A DNA stretch of 14,803 nucleotides. It comes from Betaproteobacteria bacterium. Lineage in GTDB: Bacteria; Pseudomonadota; Gammaproteobacteria; Burkholderiales; SG8-39. The translations under genes were made by a program, and so were the position numbers. Shown piece after piece: positions 1-7,924 of this stretch (positions within the stretch are counted from its first letter, which is position 1; each line of letters begins with the position of its first letter). Where the stretch lies: positions 1-14,803 of the forward strand of contig VBCT01000026.1 in NCBI GenBank assembly GCA_005882235.1. The letters are read 5' to 3'. The notes under the pieces are model-generated. The model ran no database searches, had not been told where the DNA came from, and saw only the letters and a program-made list of their open reading frames with translations.

Positions 1-1223
1 GAGGTGATGCCGTTCGCGAGCTTGAGCTTGGAGAGCGCGATGGCGTGTTTCGCAGCGAGCCGGCCGAGGCTGTCGCCCCCTTTCATCGTGTACGGCTGCC
101 AGGAGGTGAGCGGCTGGTCGTAGGACTCGAGATTTCTCCGGAACGCGTCCACGCGGTCCGCGGGCAGCACCAGCATCTGCGTGTGGGGGCCCGAGATCAT
201 GGGGCGATTGAGCGCGGGGTTGAGCGCGATCAGCTCGTCCACCGACATCTCCGCGAATGTCGCCGCGAGCCGAATATCGATTGCGCTGGGCGTGGGAACG
301 GAAACAAAGTAGGGCTCGTTCGGGATCGGCTCGAAGCTCGCGCCGAAAGCCTCCGGATTCGAGATGATGTTTTTCAGCGCCTGGAGCTTGGGTACGTAGC
401 CGCGCGTCTCTGGGGGCATCTTGAGGCTCAGGTAATCGGTCGGCAGACCCTTCGCGCGGTTTCGCTCGATCGCGCGCGCCACGCCGTTTTCACCGTAGTT
501 GTAGGAGGCGAGCGCGAGGTGCCAGTCGCCGTGCAGCTCGTACAGCGCCTGCAGATAGTCGAGTGCGGCATTGGTGGAGGCGACCACGTCGCGGCGCGAG
601 TCGGCCCACCAGTTCTGGCTCAGCTTGAAAGTCTTCCCGGTCGAAGGAATGAATTGCCACAAGCCCGAGGCGTGCGAGCGCGAATACGCCATGGGATTGA
701 ACGCGCTCTCGACCATGGGCAGCAGGGCGATCTCGGTGGGCATGCCGCGCCTTTCCACCTCCTCGACGATATAGTAGAGGTAGAGCTTGCTGCGCTCGAT
801 CATGCGCTTCAGATACTCGGGCTGGCTCGCATACCAGCGCTCGCGAACACCGACGAGCGGGCTCTCCAGATCGGCCATTGCGAAACCGTTGCGGATGCGG
901 TCCCACAGGTCGTCCGCGGGGCGGGTGAGATCGATTGCGTGAAGGGGCTCGAGATCCTTCGCTTCCTGCGGCTTCGGGGGCGTCGGAACCGGGACGACCG
1001 ATGCCGGCGCGGCGACAAGCGCCGCGACAAAGGCTGGAGCGGTGGCGGGGGCGATGTCCGCGGTCCACGCGGGCTGCGCTGCAGGCGCGGAAACGGCCGG
1101 CGCGGCAGCCGGCTCTTCGTTGCCGGCTGGGCTGGGATCGGCGTACCAAGGGATCTGCGAGCATGCGGCGGCCAGCATGCATATTGCCGTCGTTGCGAGC
1201 AGCCTGCCTAGCTTCTCACTCAA
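1..1223 (-). CDS. mltD: Membrane-bound lytic murein transglycosylase D, lipoprotein (3' end beyond window)
   Basis: This gene encodes a periplasmic lytic transglycosylase that cleaves the glycan strands of peptidoglycan, probably anchored as a lipoprotein. About 407 codons are present and the frame runs off the left edge. The transglycosylase core carries the motif LLPMVESAFNP, with the expected catalytic Glu near residue 172, followed by ASGLWQFIP and later LASYNYGENGVARAI. The last visible residues, YTMKGGDSLGRLAAKHAI, begin a LysM peptidoglycan-binding repeat; E. coli MltD also ends in LysM repeats. I chose the TTG at 1223 because it gives a short basic start (SEKLGR), a hydrophobic stretch and a lipobox-like MLAAAC, and GAAAGG lies eight bases upstream. 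The in-frame ATG at 1178 would remove the signal peptide. The frame is open up to a stop at 1296-1298. The family assignment is firm; the exact start and lipidation are inferred. Confidence 0.9.
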   Translation of the reverse strand, partial: MSEKLGRLLATTAICMLAAACSQIPWYADPSPAGNEEPAAAPAVSAPAAQPAWTADIAPATAPAFVAALVAAPASVVPVPTPPKPQEAKDLEPLHAIDLTRPADDLWDRIRNGFAMADLESPLVGVRERWYASQPEYLKRMIERSKLYLYYIVEEVERRGMPTEIALLPMVESAFNPMAYSRSHASGLWQFIPSTGKTFKLSQNWWADSRRDVVASTNAALDYLQALYELHGDWHLALASYNYGENGVARAIERNRAKGLPTDYLSLKMPPETRGYVPKLQALKNIISNPEAFGASFEPIPNEPYFVSVPTPSAIDIRLAATFAEMSVDELIALNPALNRPMISGPHTQMLVLPADRVDAFRRNLESYDQPLTSWQPYTMKGGDSLGRLAAKHAIALSKLKLANGIT

Positions 1224-1253
1224 TGGCTTGGCCTTTCGTCCGCAAAAGCCGCG

Positions 1254-1282
1254 ATGGTACCCATGGTTTCCGTGTGGGTCAA
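1254..1282 (-). promoter_or_regulatory. Probable sigma-70 promoter of mltD
   Basis: Reading the minus strand, TTGACC (1282-1277) is followed by a 17-base spacer and TACCAT (1259-1254), a four-of-six match to TATAAT. Transcription would start near 1247 and give a leader of about 25 bases before the TTG start at 1223. This supports transcription of mltD independent of gloB. The call rests on sequence match only. Confidence 0.45.
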
Positions 1283-1330
1283 GCAAGTGGGCGATTTAGA
1301 AGGACTTTTTTCCGGCTACGGAGGCGCGAG

Positions 1331-1345
1331 GTGCGAATAACGCAC
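1331..1345 (-). other. Small perfect inverted repeat after gloB
   Basis: GTGCG-TTATT-CGCAC is a perfect five-base-pair stem with a five-base loop, 25 bases downstream of the gloB stop. No T-run follows in the gloB direction; an A-run follows instead, so it is not a classical intrinsic terminator. It may be an mRNA end structure or chance. Confidence 0.25.
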
Positions 1346-1370
1346 GACGGCGTGATTGGTGTCACTTTGA

Positions 1371-2147
1371 TCAGAACTGGTTCTTCCACTGGCGTAGCGC
1401 GGCGAACACTCCGGCCGGATCGCTGACGCGCTTGCCCAGATACTTGTTCGCGGATTCGATGACCGCGGGCCGCATGACCCGCAGAAACGGGTTGGTCGCC
1501 TTTTCGCGTGCTATCGTCGAGGGCAGCGTCGGGAGCTTGTCGCGTCGCAGACGCGCATCGCTCGCTTCGCGCTCGAGCAGGGCGGAATTGTCGGGCTCGA
1601 CCGCCTTGGCGAAGCCGATGTTCGCCAGAGTGTACTCGTGCCCGCAATATACCAGCGTGTCATCGGGCAGCGCCGCGAGCTTTTCGAGCGACGCGTACAG
1701 CTGCTGCGGCGTGCCCTCGAACACGCGCCCGCACCCGCAGGCGAACAGCGTATCGCCACAGAACAGCATGTTTGAACCATAATAAGCAATGTGCGCGCGC
1801 GTGTGCCCGGGTATGTCGAGCACCTCGAACGCCACGCCCAGTTGTTCGACGGCGACCCTGTCTCCGCCGCCGACCGGATGCGTAAGCGTGGTGATCGGTT
1901 CGCCGCGGGGTCCGTACACCGGCACCGCGTGAGTCTCCAGAATCTCCGCAATGCCTCCGACATGATCCTGGTGATGATGGGTGGCAAGGATCGCGACCAG
2001 CAGCAGCTTTTCGGCCGCGAGATAGTCCAGCACGGGCCGGGCTTCGCCCGGATCGACGACCGCTGCACAAGCTGCGTTGCGCAGCGTCCACACGTAGTTG
2101 TCCGTGAAGGCCCGCAAGGGGATGACTTGGAATCCGTTATCCGGCAT
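1371..2147 (-). CDS. gloB: Hydroxyacylglutathione hydrolase (glyoxalase II)
   Basis: Glyoxalase II hydrolyses S-lactoylglutathione to D-lactate and glutathione, the second step of methylglyoxal detoxification in the cytosol. The 258-residue protein is the usual length for the family. It has the metallo-beta-lactamase metal motif THHHQDH (residues 56-62), with further ligands at H115 (in DIPGHT), D132 (in CGDTLF) and H170 (in YCGHEYT). The C-terminal REKATNPFLR is the glutathione-binding segment typical of GloB, which separates it from other metallo-beta-lactamases. The open frame extends upstream to 2228, but the family N-terminus begins at MPDNGFQVIPL, so the ATG at 2147 was chosen. Its ribosome-binding site is weak. 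The gene is divergent from yafS with only 56 bases between the starts. Confidence 0.95.
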   Translation of the reverse strand: MPDNGFQVIPLRAFTDNYVWTLRNAACAAVVDPGEARPVLDYLAAEKLLLVAILATHHHQDHVGGIAEILETHAVPVYGPRGEPITTLTHPVGGGDRVAVEQLGVAFEVLDIPGHTRAHIAYYGSNMLFCGDTLFACGCGRVFEGTPQQLYASLEKLAALPDDTLVYCGHEYTLANIGFAKAVEPDNSALLEREASDARLRRDKLPTLPSTIAREKATNPFLRVMRPAVIESANKYLGKRVSDPAGVFAALRQWKNQF

Positions 2148-2194
2148 ATTCGTGCACTCGTCCGGCCGCATGCGCCGCGTCCACTCATTAGCCC

Positions 2195-2199
2195 GAGGT
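2195..2199 (+). promoter_or_regulatory. Ribosome-binding site fixing the GTG start of yafS
   Basis: GAGGT lies four bases before the GTG at 2204. The only nearby alternative, the ATG at 2228, is preceded by CGCAAAACTCA with no Shine-Dalgarno match, so the GTG is preferred. Confidence 0.55.
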
Positions 2200-2203
2200 A
2201 AAC

Positions 2204-2956
2204 GTGCTGCAAGCTGCGCAAAACTCAATGCTAGCCGATTGGTTCGAGACTCCCAAGGGCGGCTACGTCCTCGCCTGGGAGCGCGGCCAGTTCGATGCGG
2301 CGGTCGAGGACGTGTTCGGTTACAACGCGGTGCAGCTCGGACTTCCTGGACTCGACTTCCTGCGCGAGTCGCGCATCCCGCTCAAGGTCCGCGCCGGGCT
2401 CGAGCCGGGCTGCGGTCTGCGCTCCGAGCCGGTGCAATTGCCGCTCGCCGCGCAAAGCATCGACCTGCTCGCCCTGCCGCACGTGCTGGAATTCAGCGCT
2501 CAACCTCACGCGATCCTGCGCGAGGCCGAGCGCGTGCTGATGCCCGAAGGCAGCATCGTGATTTCCGGATTCAATCCCCTGTCGCTGTGGGGCGCGGCGC
2601 GCGCTCTCCGTTGGGAACGGCGGCAGGTTCCCTGGTGCGGCAGGTTCATCGGCCTGCTGCGGCTCAAGGATTGGCTCGCGCTGCTCGGCTTCGAGCTGAC
2701 CGGCGGTCGCTTCGGCTGCTATGCCCCGCCGTTCTCCCAGCGGCTGTGGCTCGAGCGCGTCGGGTTCATGGAGAAGGCCGGCGACCGCTGGTGGCCGATC
2801 TGCGGCGGGGTTTACGTCGTTCGCGCGATCAAACGCAACGTGGGCGTGCGCCTGGTCCTGCCGGAATGGCGCGACAAGCGCGCCCCCAAGAAAGCCCTGG
2901 CTCCGGTGACGCAGAGGCAAAACGGACTGCATGTCGAAAAGCGCGAGCGGCGTTAG
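2204..2956 (+). CDS. yafS: SAM-dependent methyltransferase of the YafS type
   Basis: This is a class I methyltransferase-fold protein of 250 residues; the substrate is unknown. The recognisable core spans about residues 78-130: VQLPLAAQSIDLLALPHVLE, then LREAERVLMPEGSIVISGF and NPLSLWG. As I recall it, E. coli YafS has the same signature (LREADRVL...VISGFNPIS) and the same place between gloB and rnhA. The glycine-rich SAM motif I is not visible in canonical form; the equivalent region reads LKVRAGLEPGCGLRSEP. The GTG start is supported by GAGGT upstream. The last 26 bases overlap rnhA, which suggests coupled expression. The basic C-terminal tail (residues 225-250) is variable. Fold and orthology are likely; enzymatic activity is inferred from family only. 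Confidence 0.85.
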   Translation: MLQAAQNSMLADWFETPKGGYVLAWERGQFDAAVEDVFGYNAVQLGLPGLDFLRESRIPLKVRAGLEPGCGLRSEPVQLPLAAQSIDLLALPHVLEFSAQPHAILREAERVLMPEGSIVISGFNPLSLWGAARALRWERRQVPWCGRFIGLLRLKDWLALLGFELTGGRFGCYAPPFSQRLWLERVGFMEKAGDRWWPICGGVYVVRAIKRNVGVRLVLPEWRDKRAPKKALAPVTQRQNGLHVEKRERR

Positions 2957-3395
2957 CGTCGAGCCGGTGCGCATCTACACCGACGGCGCGTGCAGGGGCA
3001 ATCCCGGGCCGGGAGGCTGGGGCGCCGTTCTGCAAATGGACGGCGAAGAAAGAGAGCTGTTCGGCGGTGAGCCGCAAACGACCAACAATCGCATGGAGCT
3101 CACGGCGGTCATTCGGGCGCTGGAGCTGCTCGAGCGCCCATGCCAGATCGATGTCTACACCGATTCGCAGTACGTGCAGAAAGGCATCAGCGAGTGGCTG
3201 CACGACTGGAAGCGCCGCGGCTGGCGCACCGCCGACAAGAGACCCGTGAAGAACGTGGACCTGTGGCGCGAGCTCGATCGCCTCGCCGGCCTACACCGCA
3301 TCGCGTGGCACTGGGTGAAGGGGCACGCCGGACACCCGGAGAACGAGCGCGCCGACGCGCTTGCGAATCGCGGGGTGGAAGAACTATCGTCCTGA
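2931..3395 (+). CDS. rnhA: Ribonuclease HI
   Basis: RNase HI cuts the RNA strand of RNA-DNA hybrids, removing R-loops and primers in the cytosol. The 154-residue protein is full length. The four carboxylates of the DEDD active site are visible: D18 in IYTDGACRGNPGPGG, E56 in TTNNRMELTA, D78 in VYTDSQYV and D142 in NERADALAN. H132 in WVKGHAGHPENE is the conserved flexible-loop histidine. The basic protrusion WLHDWKRRGWRTADKRPVKN (residues 89-108) matches the substrate-handling handle of the E. coli type. AGAGG about 13 bases upstream, inside yafS, may serve as ribosome-binding site. The start overlaps the end of yafS, and the last 12 bases overlap the end of the convergent outer-membrane factor gene. 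Confidence 0.97.
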   Translation: MSKSASGVSVEPVRIYTDGACRGNPGPGGWGAVLQMDGEERELFGGEPQTTNNRMELTAVIRALELLERPCQIDVYTDSQYVQKGISEWLHDWKRRGWRTADKRPVKNVDLWRELDRLAGLHRIAWHWVKGHAGHPENERADALANRGVEELSS

Positions 3396-4805
3396 GTCCT
3401 GCTTCAGACTCAGCTGCTCCGCCGACCATCCTCCGCCCAGCGCTTTCATCAAATCCACGGTCGCCGTGAGCAAGGACTGGCGATTGCGCAGTGCGGCGAG
3501 CTCGCTCGTGTTGGCCGTGCGTTGCGCGTCCAGCACCTCCAGAAACGGTGAATAGCCGGCTTCATAGCGCATGCGCGACAGGCGCAGGGCCCTGCGCGCC
3601 GCGGCTACGCTGGCCCGATGGTCCTCTTCCGACGAGGCGGTCAGACGCACCGTTACGAGCGCATCCGCGACCTCGCGGAATCCGGTTTCGACGGCCTTCT
3701 GGTAGCTTGCGACGGCCTGGTGCTGGCGTGCGATGGCGGCGTCGGTGAGCGCGCGGTAGCGTCCGGCGTCGAACAGGGGCAGGTTCAGGCCGAAGCCGAG
3801 CGACCAGATCCCCGAGTCCCTGTTGTTGAGGAGGGTCGATAGCGTTGCGCTTTCTCCACCGGCGAATCCAGTCAGGGAGATCGTCGGAAACATCGCCGCC
3901 TTGGCGACGCCGATCTGCGCGTTGGTGGAGACGAGCTGCTGTTCGGCTTGCCGGATGTCCGGGCGGCGCTCGAGCAGCCCGGAGGGCAGGCCCGACGGAG
4001 GAAGGGGAGGCATCGGCAGCGTTCGCAGATCCCCGACCGCCACCGCGAGGTCGAGCCGGCCGGTGAGGGCGGCGAGCTGGTGCTCGACGAGCGCGCGCTG
4101 CCGCTCGAGATCCTTCAACTGGGTCGCGATGTCCGCCCGCGCGCCTTCGGCCTGCGCGACTTCCAGCTCCGAGGCGACGCCGCCTTTCGCGCGCGCGCGC
4201 ACGTAGACGAGCGCATCCTCGCGGGTGGCCATGGTTTCGCGCGTGACGATGATCTGCGCGTCGAGCGACCGCAGCGCGAAGTACGCCTGCGCGGTGAGGC
4301 CCTGGAGCGTGAGCGCGACCACGTCGCCGGCGTAGCGCGTGGCGAGCATCTGCGCGCGCACGGATTCGGCGCCGCGGCGCAGGCGTCCCCAGAAATCCAG
4401 CTCGAACGCGGTCGAGAGCGCGAGGCGCACGTCGTTGCGCACGACGGGAACTCCGGGTGGAGGAGGCAGGACCATCGTGGTGCTGGAGCGAGTGCGGTTC
4501 GCGTTGGCCCCCACATCGATCTCGGGCAGGAAGGCCGCGTTGGCCGCACGCAAATTAGCGTCGGCCTCCTCGATGCGAGCCACCGCGAGGCGGATATCGG
4601 CGCTCCGCTCGAGCGCCGCGGCGACAAGTTCGTCGAGCTTCGGGTCGTTGTAGAGCTTCCACCAGTCGGAACGCAGTGCGGCCGCTCCGACGTCCCGTTC
4701 GGGGTAAGCCGCCGGCAGCTCCATCGCGGGCCGCTCGTAGTCCGGGCCGACCGCGCAGCCCGCGAGCAGGAAGGCGCAGGCGAGGGGGAGCTTGCGCGCG
4801 CTCAT
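3384..4805 (-). CDS. Outer-membrane factor lipoprotein of an RND efflux system (OprM/NodT family)
   Basis: This protein forms the trimeric outer-membrane channel through which the pump expels drugs. It has 473 residues. The N-terminus MSARKLPLACAFLLAGC ends in a clear lipobox (LLAGC, Cys17), followed by AVGPDYERP, a hallmark of OprM/CusC/NodT lipoproteins. Two outer-membrane efflux repeats follow. Recognisable pieces are WWKLYNDPKLDELVAAALER near residue 50, SGLPSGLLERRPDIRQAEQQ near the middle, and YEAGYSPFLEVLDAQRT in the second repeat. The start codon overlaps the pump gene's stop as ATGA (4805-4802), so translation is probably coupled. It is the last gene of the efflux operon. Its stop overlaps the end of the convergent rnhA by 12 bases. 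The substrate cannot be named from sequence. Confidence 0.93.
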   Translation of the reverse strand: MSARKLPLACAFLLAGCAVGPDYERPAMELPAAYPERDVGAAALRSDWWKLYNDPKLDELVAAALERSADIRLAVARIEEADANLRAANAAFLPEIDVGANANRTRSSTTMVLPPPPGVPVVRNDVRLALSTAFELDFWGRLRRGAESVRAQMLATRYAGDVVALTLQGLTAQAYFALRSLDAQIIVTRETMATREDALVYVRARAKGGVASELEVAQAEGARADIATQLKDLERQRALVEHQLAALTGRLDLAVAVGDLRTLPMPPLPPSGLPSGLLERRPDIRQAEQQLVSTNAQIGVAKAAMFPTISLTGFAGGESATLSTLLNNRDSGIWSLGFGLNLPLFDAGRYRALTDAAIARQHQAVASYQKAVETGFREVADALVTVRLTASSEEDHRASVAAARRALRLSRMRYEAGYSPFLEVLDAQRTANTSELAALRNRQSLLTATVDLMKALGGGWSAEQLSLKQDSGR

Positions 4806-7800
4806 GCGCGGGTCTCCGGAGCCGCCAGCTCCGCCTTGCGCGCCTTGCGCCGGGAGAGGAGGATGAAGAAGAGGGGCACGAACAGCGTCGCGACGAAGGT
4901 GGCGGCGAGCATTCCGCCCTCCACGCCGGTGCCCATCGAGCGGCGCGCTGCGGCGCCGGCGCCCGTGGCGACCGCCAGGGGCAGCACGCCCAGCACGAAG
5001 GCGAGCGAGGTCATCACGATCGGCCGGAAGCGCTGGCGCGCGGCGGCGACCGCGGCGTCGAACGCGGACATCCCCTGCGCGGTGTTCTGCGCTGCGAACT
5101 CGACGATGAGAATCGCGTTTTTCGCGGCGAGGCCGATCAGCGTCACCATGCCGATCTGGAAATAGATGTCGTTGCTCATGCCGCGGACGAGCACCGCGAG
5201 GAGGGCGCCGAGTATGGCGAACGGCACCGAGAGCAGCACCGCCACGGGCAGCGACCAGCGCTCGTAATTGGCCGACAGGATCAGGAACGCCATGACCAGC
5301 GCAAAGCAGAACGCGATGATCGCGGCCTTGCCGGCGCGTTTTTCCTGGAAGGCCTGGCCCACCCATTCTATGGAATAGCCGCCGGGCAGGGCATCGCGCG
5401 CGACCTGCTCGACGGCCGCGATGCCTTGTCCGGAGCTCACGCCGGGAACGGTGGCCGCCAGCACTTTCGCCGCGACGAAGCCGTTGAAGCGGTCGATCTG
5501 GTCGGGTCCGACGACGGGCTCGATCTTGAGCAGGCTCTTCAGCGGCAGCATCTCCCCGGTGGTGCCGGAGCGCACGTACACGTTGCCCAGATCCTCCGGG
5601 CGCACGCGGAACTGCGGCTCGGCCTGCATCTGCACGCGGTAGGTCCGGCCGAACTTGTTGAAGTCGTTGACGTAGAGCGCGCCCATCGTGCTCTGCAGCG
5701 CGTCGAAGATGTCCCCGATCGGCACTCCGAGCGAAAGCGCCTTCTCGCGGTCCACCTCGACGAAGAGTTGCGGCACGCTTGCGCGGAAAAAGCTGTTGAT
5801 GGCCGTCAGGTCGGGCCGTTTCCTCAGATCGCCGAGGAACTGCTGCACTACCGCGGCGAGCTTTTTCGGGTCGGCGTCGGCGCGGCTCTGCAGGAACATC
5901 TCCATGCCTCCTGCGGTGCCGAGGCCGCGGATCGGCACCGGATTGAAGGCGAAGACCAGCCCCTCGCTCATCGCAGCGCCGCGAGCCCCGACGAACTTGA
6001 CGATGTCCTCGGCGCTGGCCTTGCGCTCGTCCCAGGGTTTCAGGGTGATGAAGAGCGTCGCCGAGCTGGTCTTGTTGCCGCCGCCGATCAGGTCGAAGCC
6101 GTTGATCATGAAGACGTGCTCGACCGCCGGGTGCTCGGTGAGAACCTTCTGCATCGCCGCACCGACCTTGCCGGTGCGCGAGAGCGTCGCCCCGTCGGGC
6201 AGGACCACGGCCCCGAACAGGTAGCCCTGGTCCTCCGGCGGCACGAGGCTGCCTGGCACGAGTTTCAGCAGCGCTGCGGTGCAGGCGATGACGAGGGCGA
6301 AGCCCGCAAAGGCGAGGACGGCATGACGTGCGACCCAGCGCACGCCGTTCGTATAGAGGGACACGAGCCACGCGAAGCCCTGGTTGAACGGCCTGAAAAT
6401 CCGCGATTCCCCGTGAGAGGGTTTCAGCAGCAGCGCGCACAGGGCGGGCGTCAGCGTCAACGCCACAACGCCGGAGATGACGACCGCGGTGGTGACGGTG
6501 ACGGCGAACTGCTGGTAGAGCCGGCCGGCGAGGCCGCCGAGGAAGGCCACCGGAACGAACACCGAGCACAGCACCAGCTCGATCGCGATGATCGCGCCGG
6601 TCACTTCGCGCATGGATTCGATCGCGGCTTCCTTGGGCCGGAGGCCTTTCTCGGCCATGAGCCGCTCGATGTTCTCCATCACGACGATGGCGTCGTCCAC
6701 GACGATTCCCGTGGCGAGCACGATCGCGAACAGCGTCAGCGTGTTGATCGAGAAGCCGAACGCGTACAGGCCGCCGAACGCCCCCACGAGCGAGATCGGC
6801 ACGGCGACGAAGGGAATGAGCGTGGCGCGCCAGCTCTGCAGGAAAACGAACACCACCGCGAGCACCAGGAGCGCCGCGATGAAAAGAGTGTGGATCACCT
6901 CCTTGATGGAGGCCTGCACGAAGCGCGTGGTGTCGAAGGGGATCAGGTAGCTGACGCCCGCCGGAAATCCCTTTGCGATCTCGTCCATGGTCTTGCGCAC
7001 GGAGCTGGCGACGTTGAGCGCGTTGGCGCCCGACTGCAGGAAGATGGCGGTGCCGATGGTCGGCCTGCCGTCCACCGTGGTGTATGCGTCGTAGCTGACC
7101 GCGCCGAGCTCGATGCGCGCGATGTCCCTCACGCGCAGCACGCCGCCCGGACCGCTCGAGCGCAGCACGATGTTGCCGAACTCCTCCGGCTGGATCAGCC
7201 GTCCCTGGGCGGTCACGGTGTAGATCAGCGCCTGCCCGTCCGGAGCGGGGTCCTGGCCGATCTTGCCCGCCGCGTACTGGTTGCTCTGTGCGCGGATGGC
7301 GCCGGCGACGTCGGTCGCGGTGATGCCCAGCTGCGCCATCTTGTCCGGCCGCAGCCAGATCCGCATCGAGTAGTCGCGCGCACCGAAGATGGTGGCATCG
7401 GCCACGCCCGGAACGCGCTTCAGCACGTCGAGCGCGTTGATCGTCATGAAGTTCGAGAGGTAGAGCGTGTCGAAGCGCGGATCGGTCGATGTCACGGCGA
7501 CGAAGAGCAGGATGTCGAGCGAGCGCTTCTGCACCACCACGCCGGTTCGCTTGACGTCGTCGGGCAGCCGCGGCAGAGCGATCTGCACACGGTTGTTCAC
7601 CTGGATGGTGGCGTTGTTGACGTCGGTCCCCACCTCGAAGGTGCAGGTGATCGTCAGCGTGCCGTTCGAGGAGGACGTGGACTGGAAGTAGAGCAGGCCC
7701 TCGACCCCGGAGAGCTGCTCCTCGATCGGCGCGGCGACGGTGCGCGAAAGCGTCTCGGCGCTCGCGCCGGGCAGCGCGGCGGTGATCGTCACCGTGGGCG

Positions 7801-7918
7801 GCGCGATTTCCGGGTATTGCGCGATGGGCAACACTTGCCAGGCGACCAGACCGGCGAGCGTGATGATGATGGCGATGACCGAAGCGAAGATCGGCCGCTC
7901 GATGAAGAACCGCGACAT
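4802..7918 (-). CDS. RND multidrug efflux pump, inner-membrane subunit (HAE1 family, AcrB/MexB-like)
   Basis: This is a proton-driven transporter that moves hydrophobic and amphipathic compounds from the periplasm or inner membrane into the outer-membrane channel. At 1038 residues it is full length. It starts MSRFFIERPIFASVIAIIIT, the typical first membrane helix. The proton-relay residues are present: D408 and D409 in GIVVDDAIVVMEN, K933 in GLAAKNAILIVEFA, R963 and T970 in RQRFRPIVMTSLAF. The two periplasmic loops lie between helices 1-2 and 7-8, as in AcrB. The HAE1 signatures YPEIAPPTVTI and LPGASAETL point to a drug exporter and away from a metal exporter (CzcA type). The adaptor stop lies six bases before this start, and this gene overlaps the outer-membrane factor by four. 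Exact substrates are unknown. Confidence 0.97.
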   Translation of the reverse strand: MSRFFIERPIFASVIAIIITLAGLVAWQVLPIAQYPEIAPPTVTITAALPGASAETLSRTVAAPIEEQLSGVEGLLYFQSTSSSNGTLTITCTFEVGTDVNNATIQVNNRVQIALPRLPDDVKRTGVVVQKRSLDILLFVAVTSTDPRFDTLYLSNFMTINALDVLKRVPGVADATIFGARDYSMRIWLRPDKMAQLGITATDVAGAIRAQSNQYAAGKIGQDPAPDGQALIYTVTAQGRLIQPEEFGNIVLRSSGPGGVLRVRDIARIELGAVSYDAYTTVDGRPTIGTAIFLQSGANALNVASSVRKTMDEIAKGFPAGVSYLIPFDTTRFVQASIKEVIHTLFIAALLVLAVVFVFLQSWRATLIPFVAVPISLVGAFGGLYAFGFSINTLTLFAIVLATGIVVDDAIVVMENIERLMAEKGLRPKEAAIESMREVTGAIIAIELVLCSVFVPVAFLGGLAGRLYQQFAVTVTTAVVISGVVALTLTPALCALLLKPSHGESRIFRPFNQGFAWLVSLYTNGVRWVARHAVLAFAGFALVIACTAALLKLVPGSLVPPEDQGYLFGAVVLPDGATLSRTGKVGAAMQKVLTEHPAVEHVFMINGFDLIGGGNKTSSATLFITLKPWDERKASAEDIVKFVGARGAAMSEGLVFAFNPVPIRGLGTAGGMEMFLQSRADADPKKLAAVVQQFLGDLRKRPDLTAINSFFRASVPQLFVEVDREKALSLGVPIGDIFDALQSTMGALYVNDFNKFGRTYRVQMQAEPQFRVRPEDLGNVYVRSGTTGEMLPLKSLLKIEPVVGPDQIDRFNGFVAAKVLAATVPGVSSGQGIAAVEQVARDALPGGYSIEWVGQAFQEKRAGKAAIIAFCFALVMAFLILSANYERWSLPVAVLLSVPFAILGALLAVLVRGMSNDIYFQIGMVTLIGLAAKNAILIVEFAAQNTAQGMSAFDAAVAAARQRFRPIVMTSLAFVLGVLPLAVATGAGAAARRSMGTGVEGGMLAATFVATLFVPLFFILLSRRKARKAELAAPETRA

Positions 7919-7924
7919 GGCGGC

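Noticed and set aside
45..1211. A 388-codon plus-strand frame opposite mltD
   Set aside because: The composition is Arg/Gly-rich and low in complexity, and the minus strand carries unmistakable lytic transglycosylase motifs in another frame.
4806..6569. Upstream extension of the outer-membrane factor frame over the pump gene
   Set aside because: The frame is open but encodes Arg-rich sequence out of frame with the pump. The true start is the ATG at 4805, with a signal peptide and lipobox right behind it.
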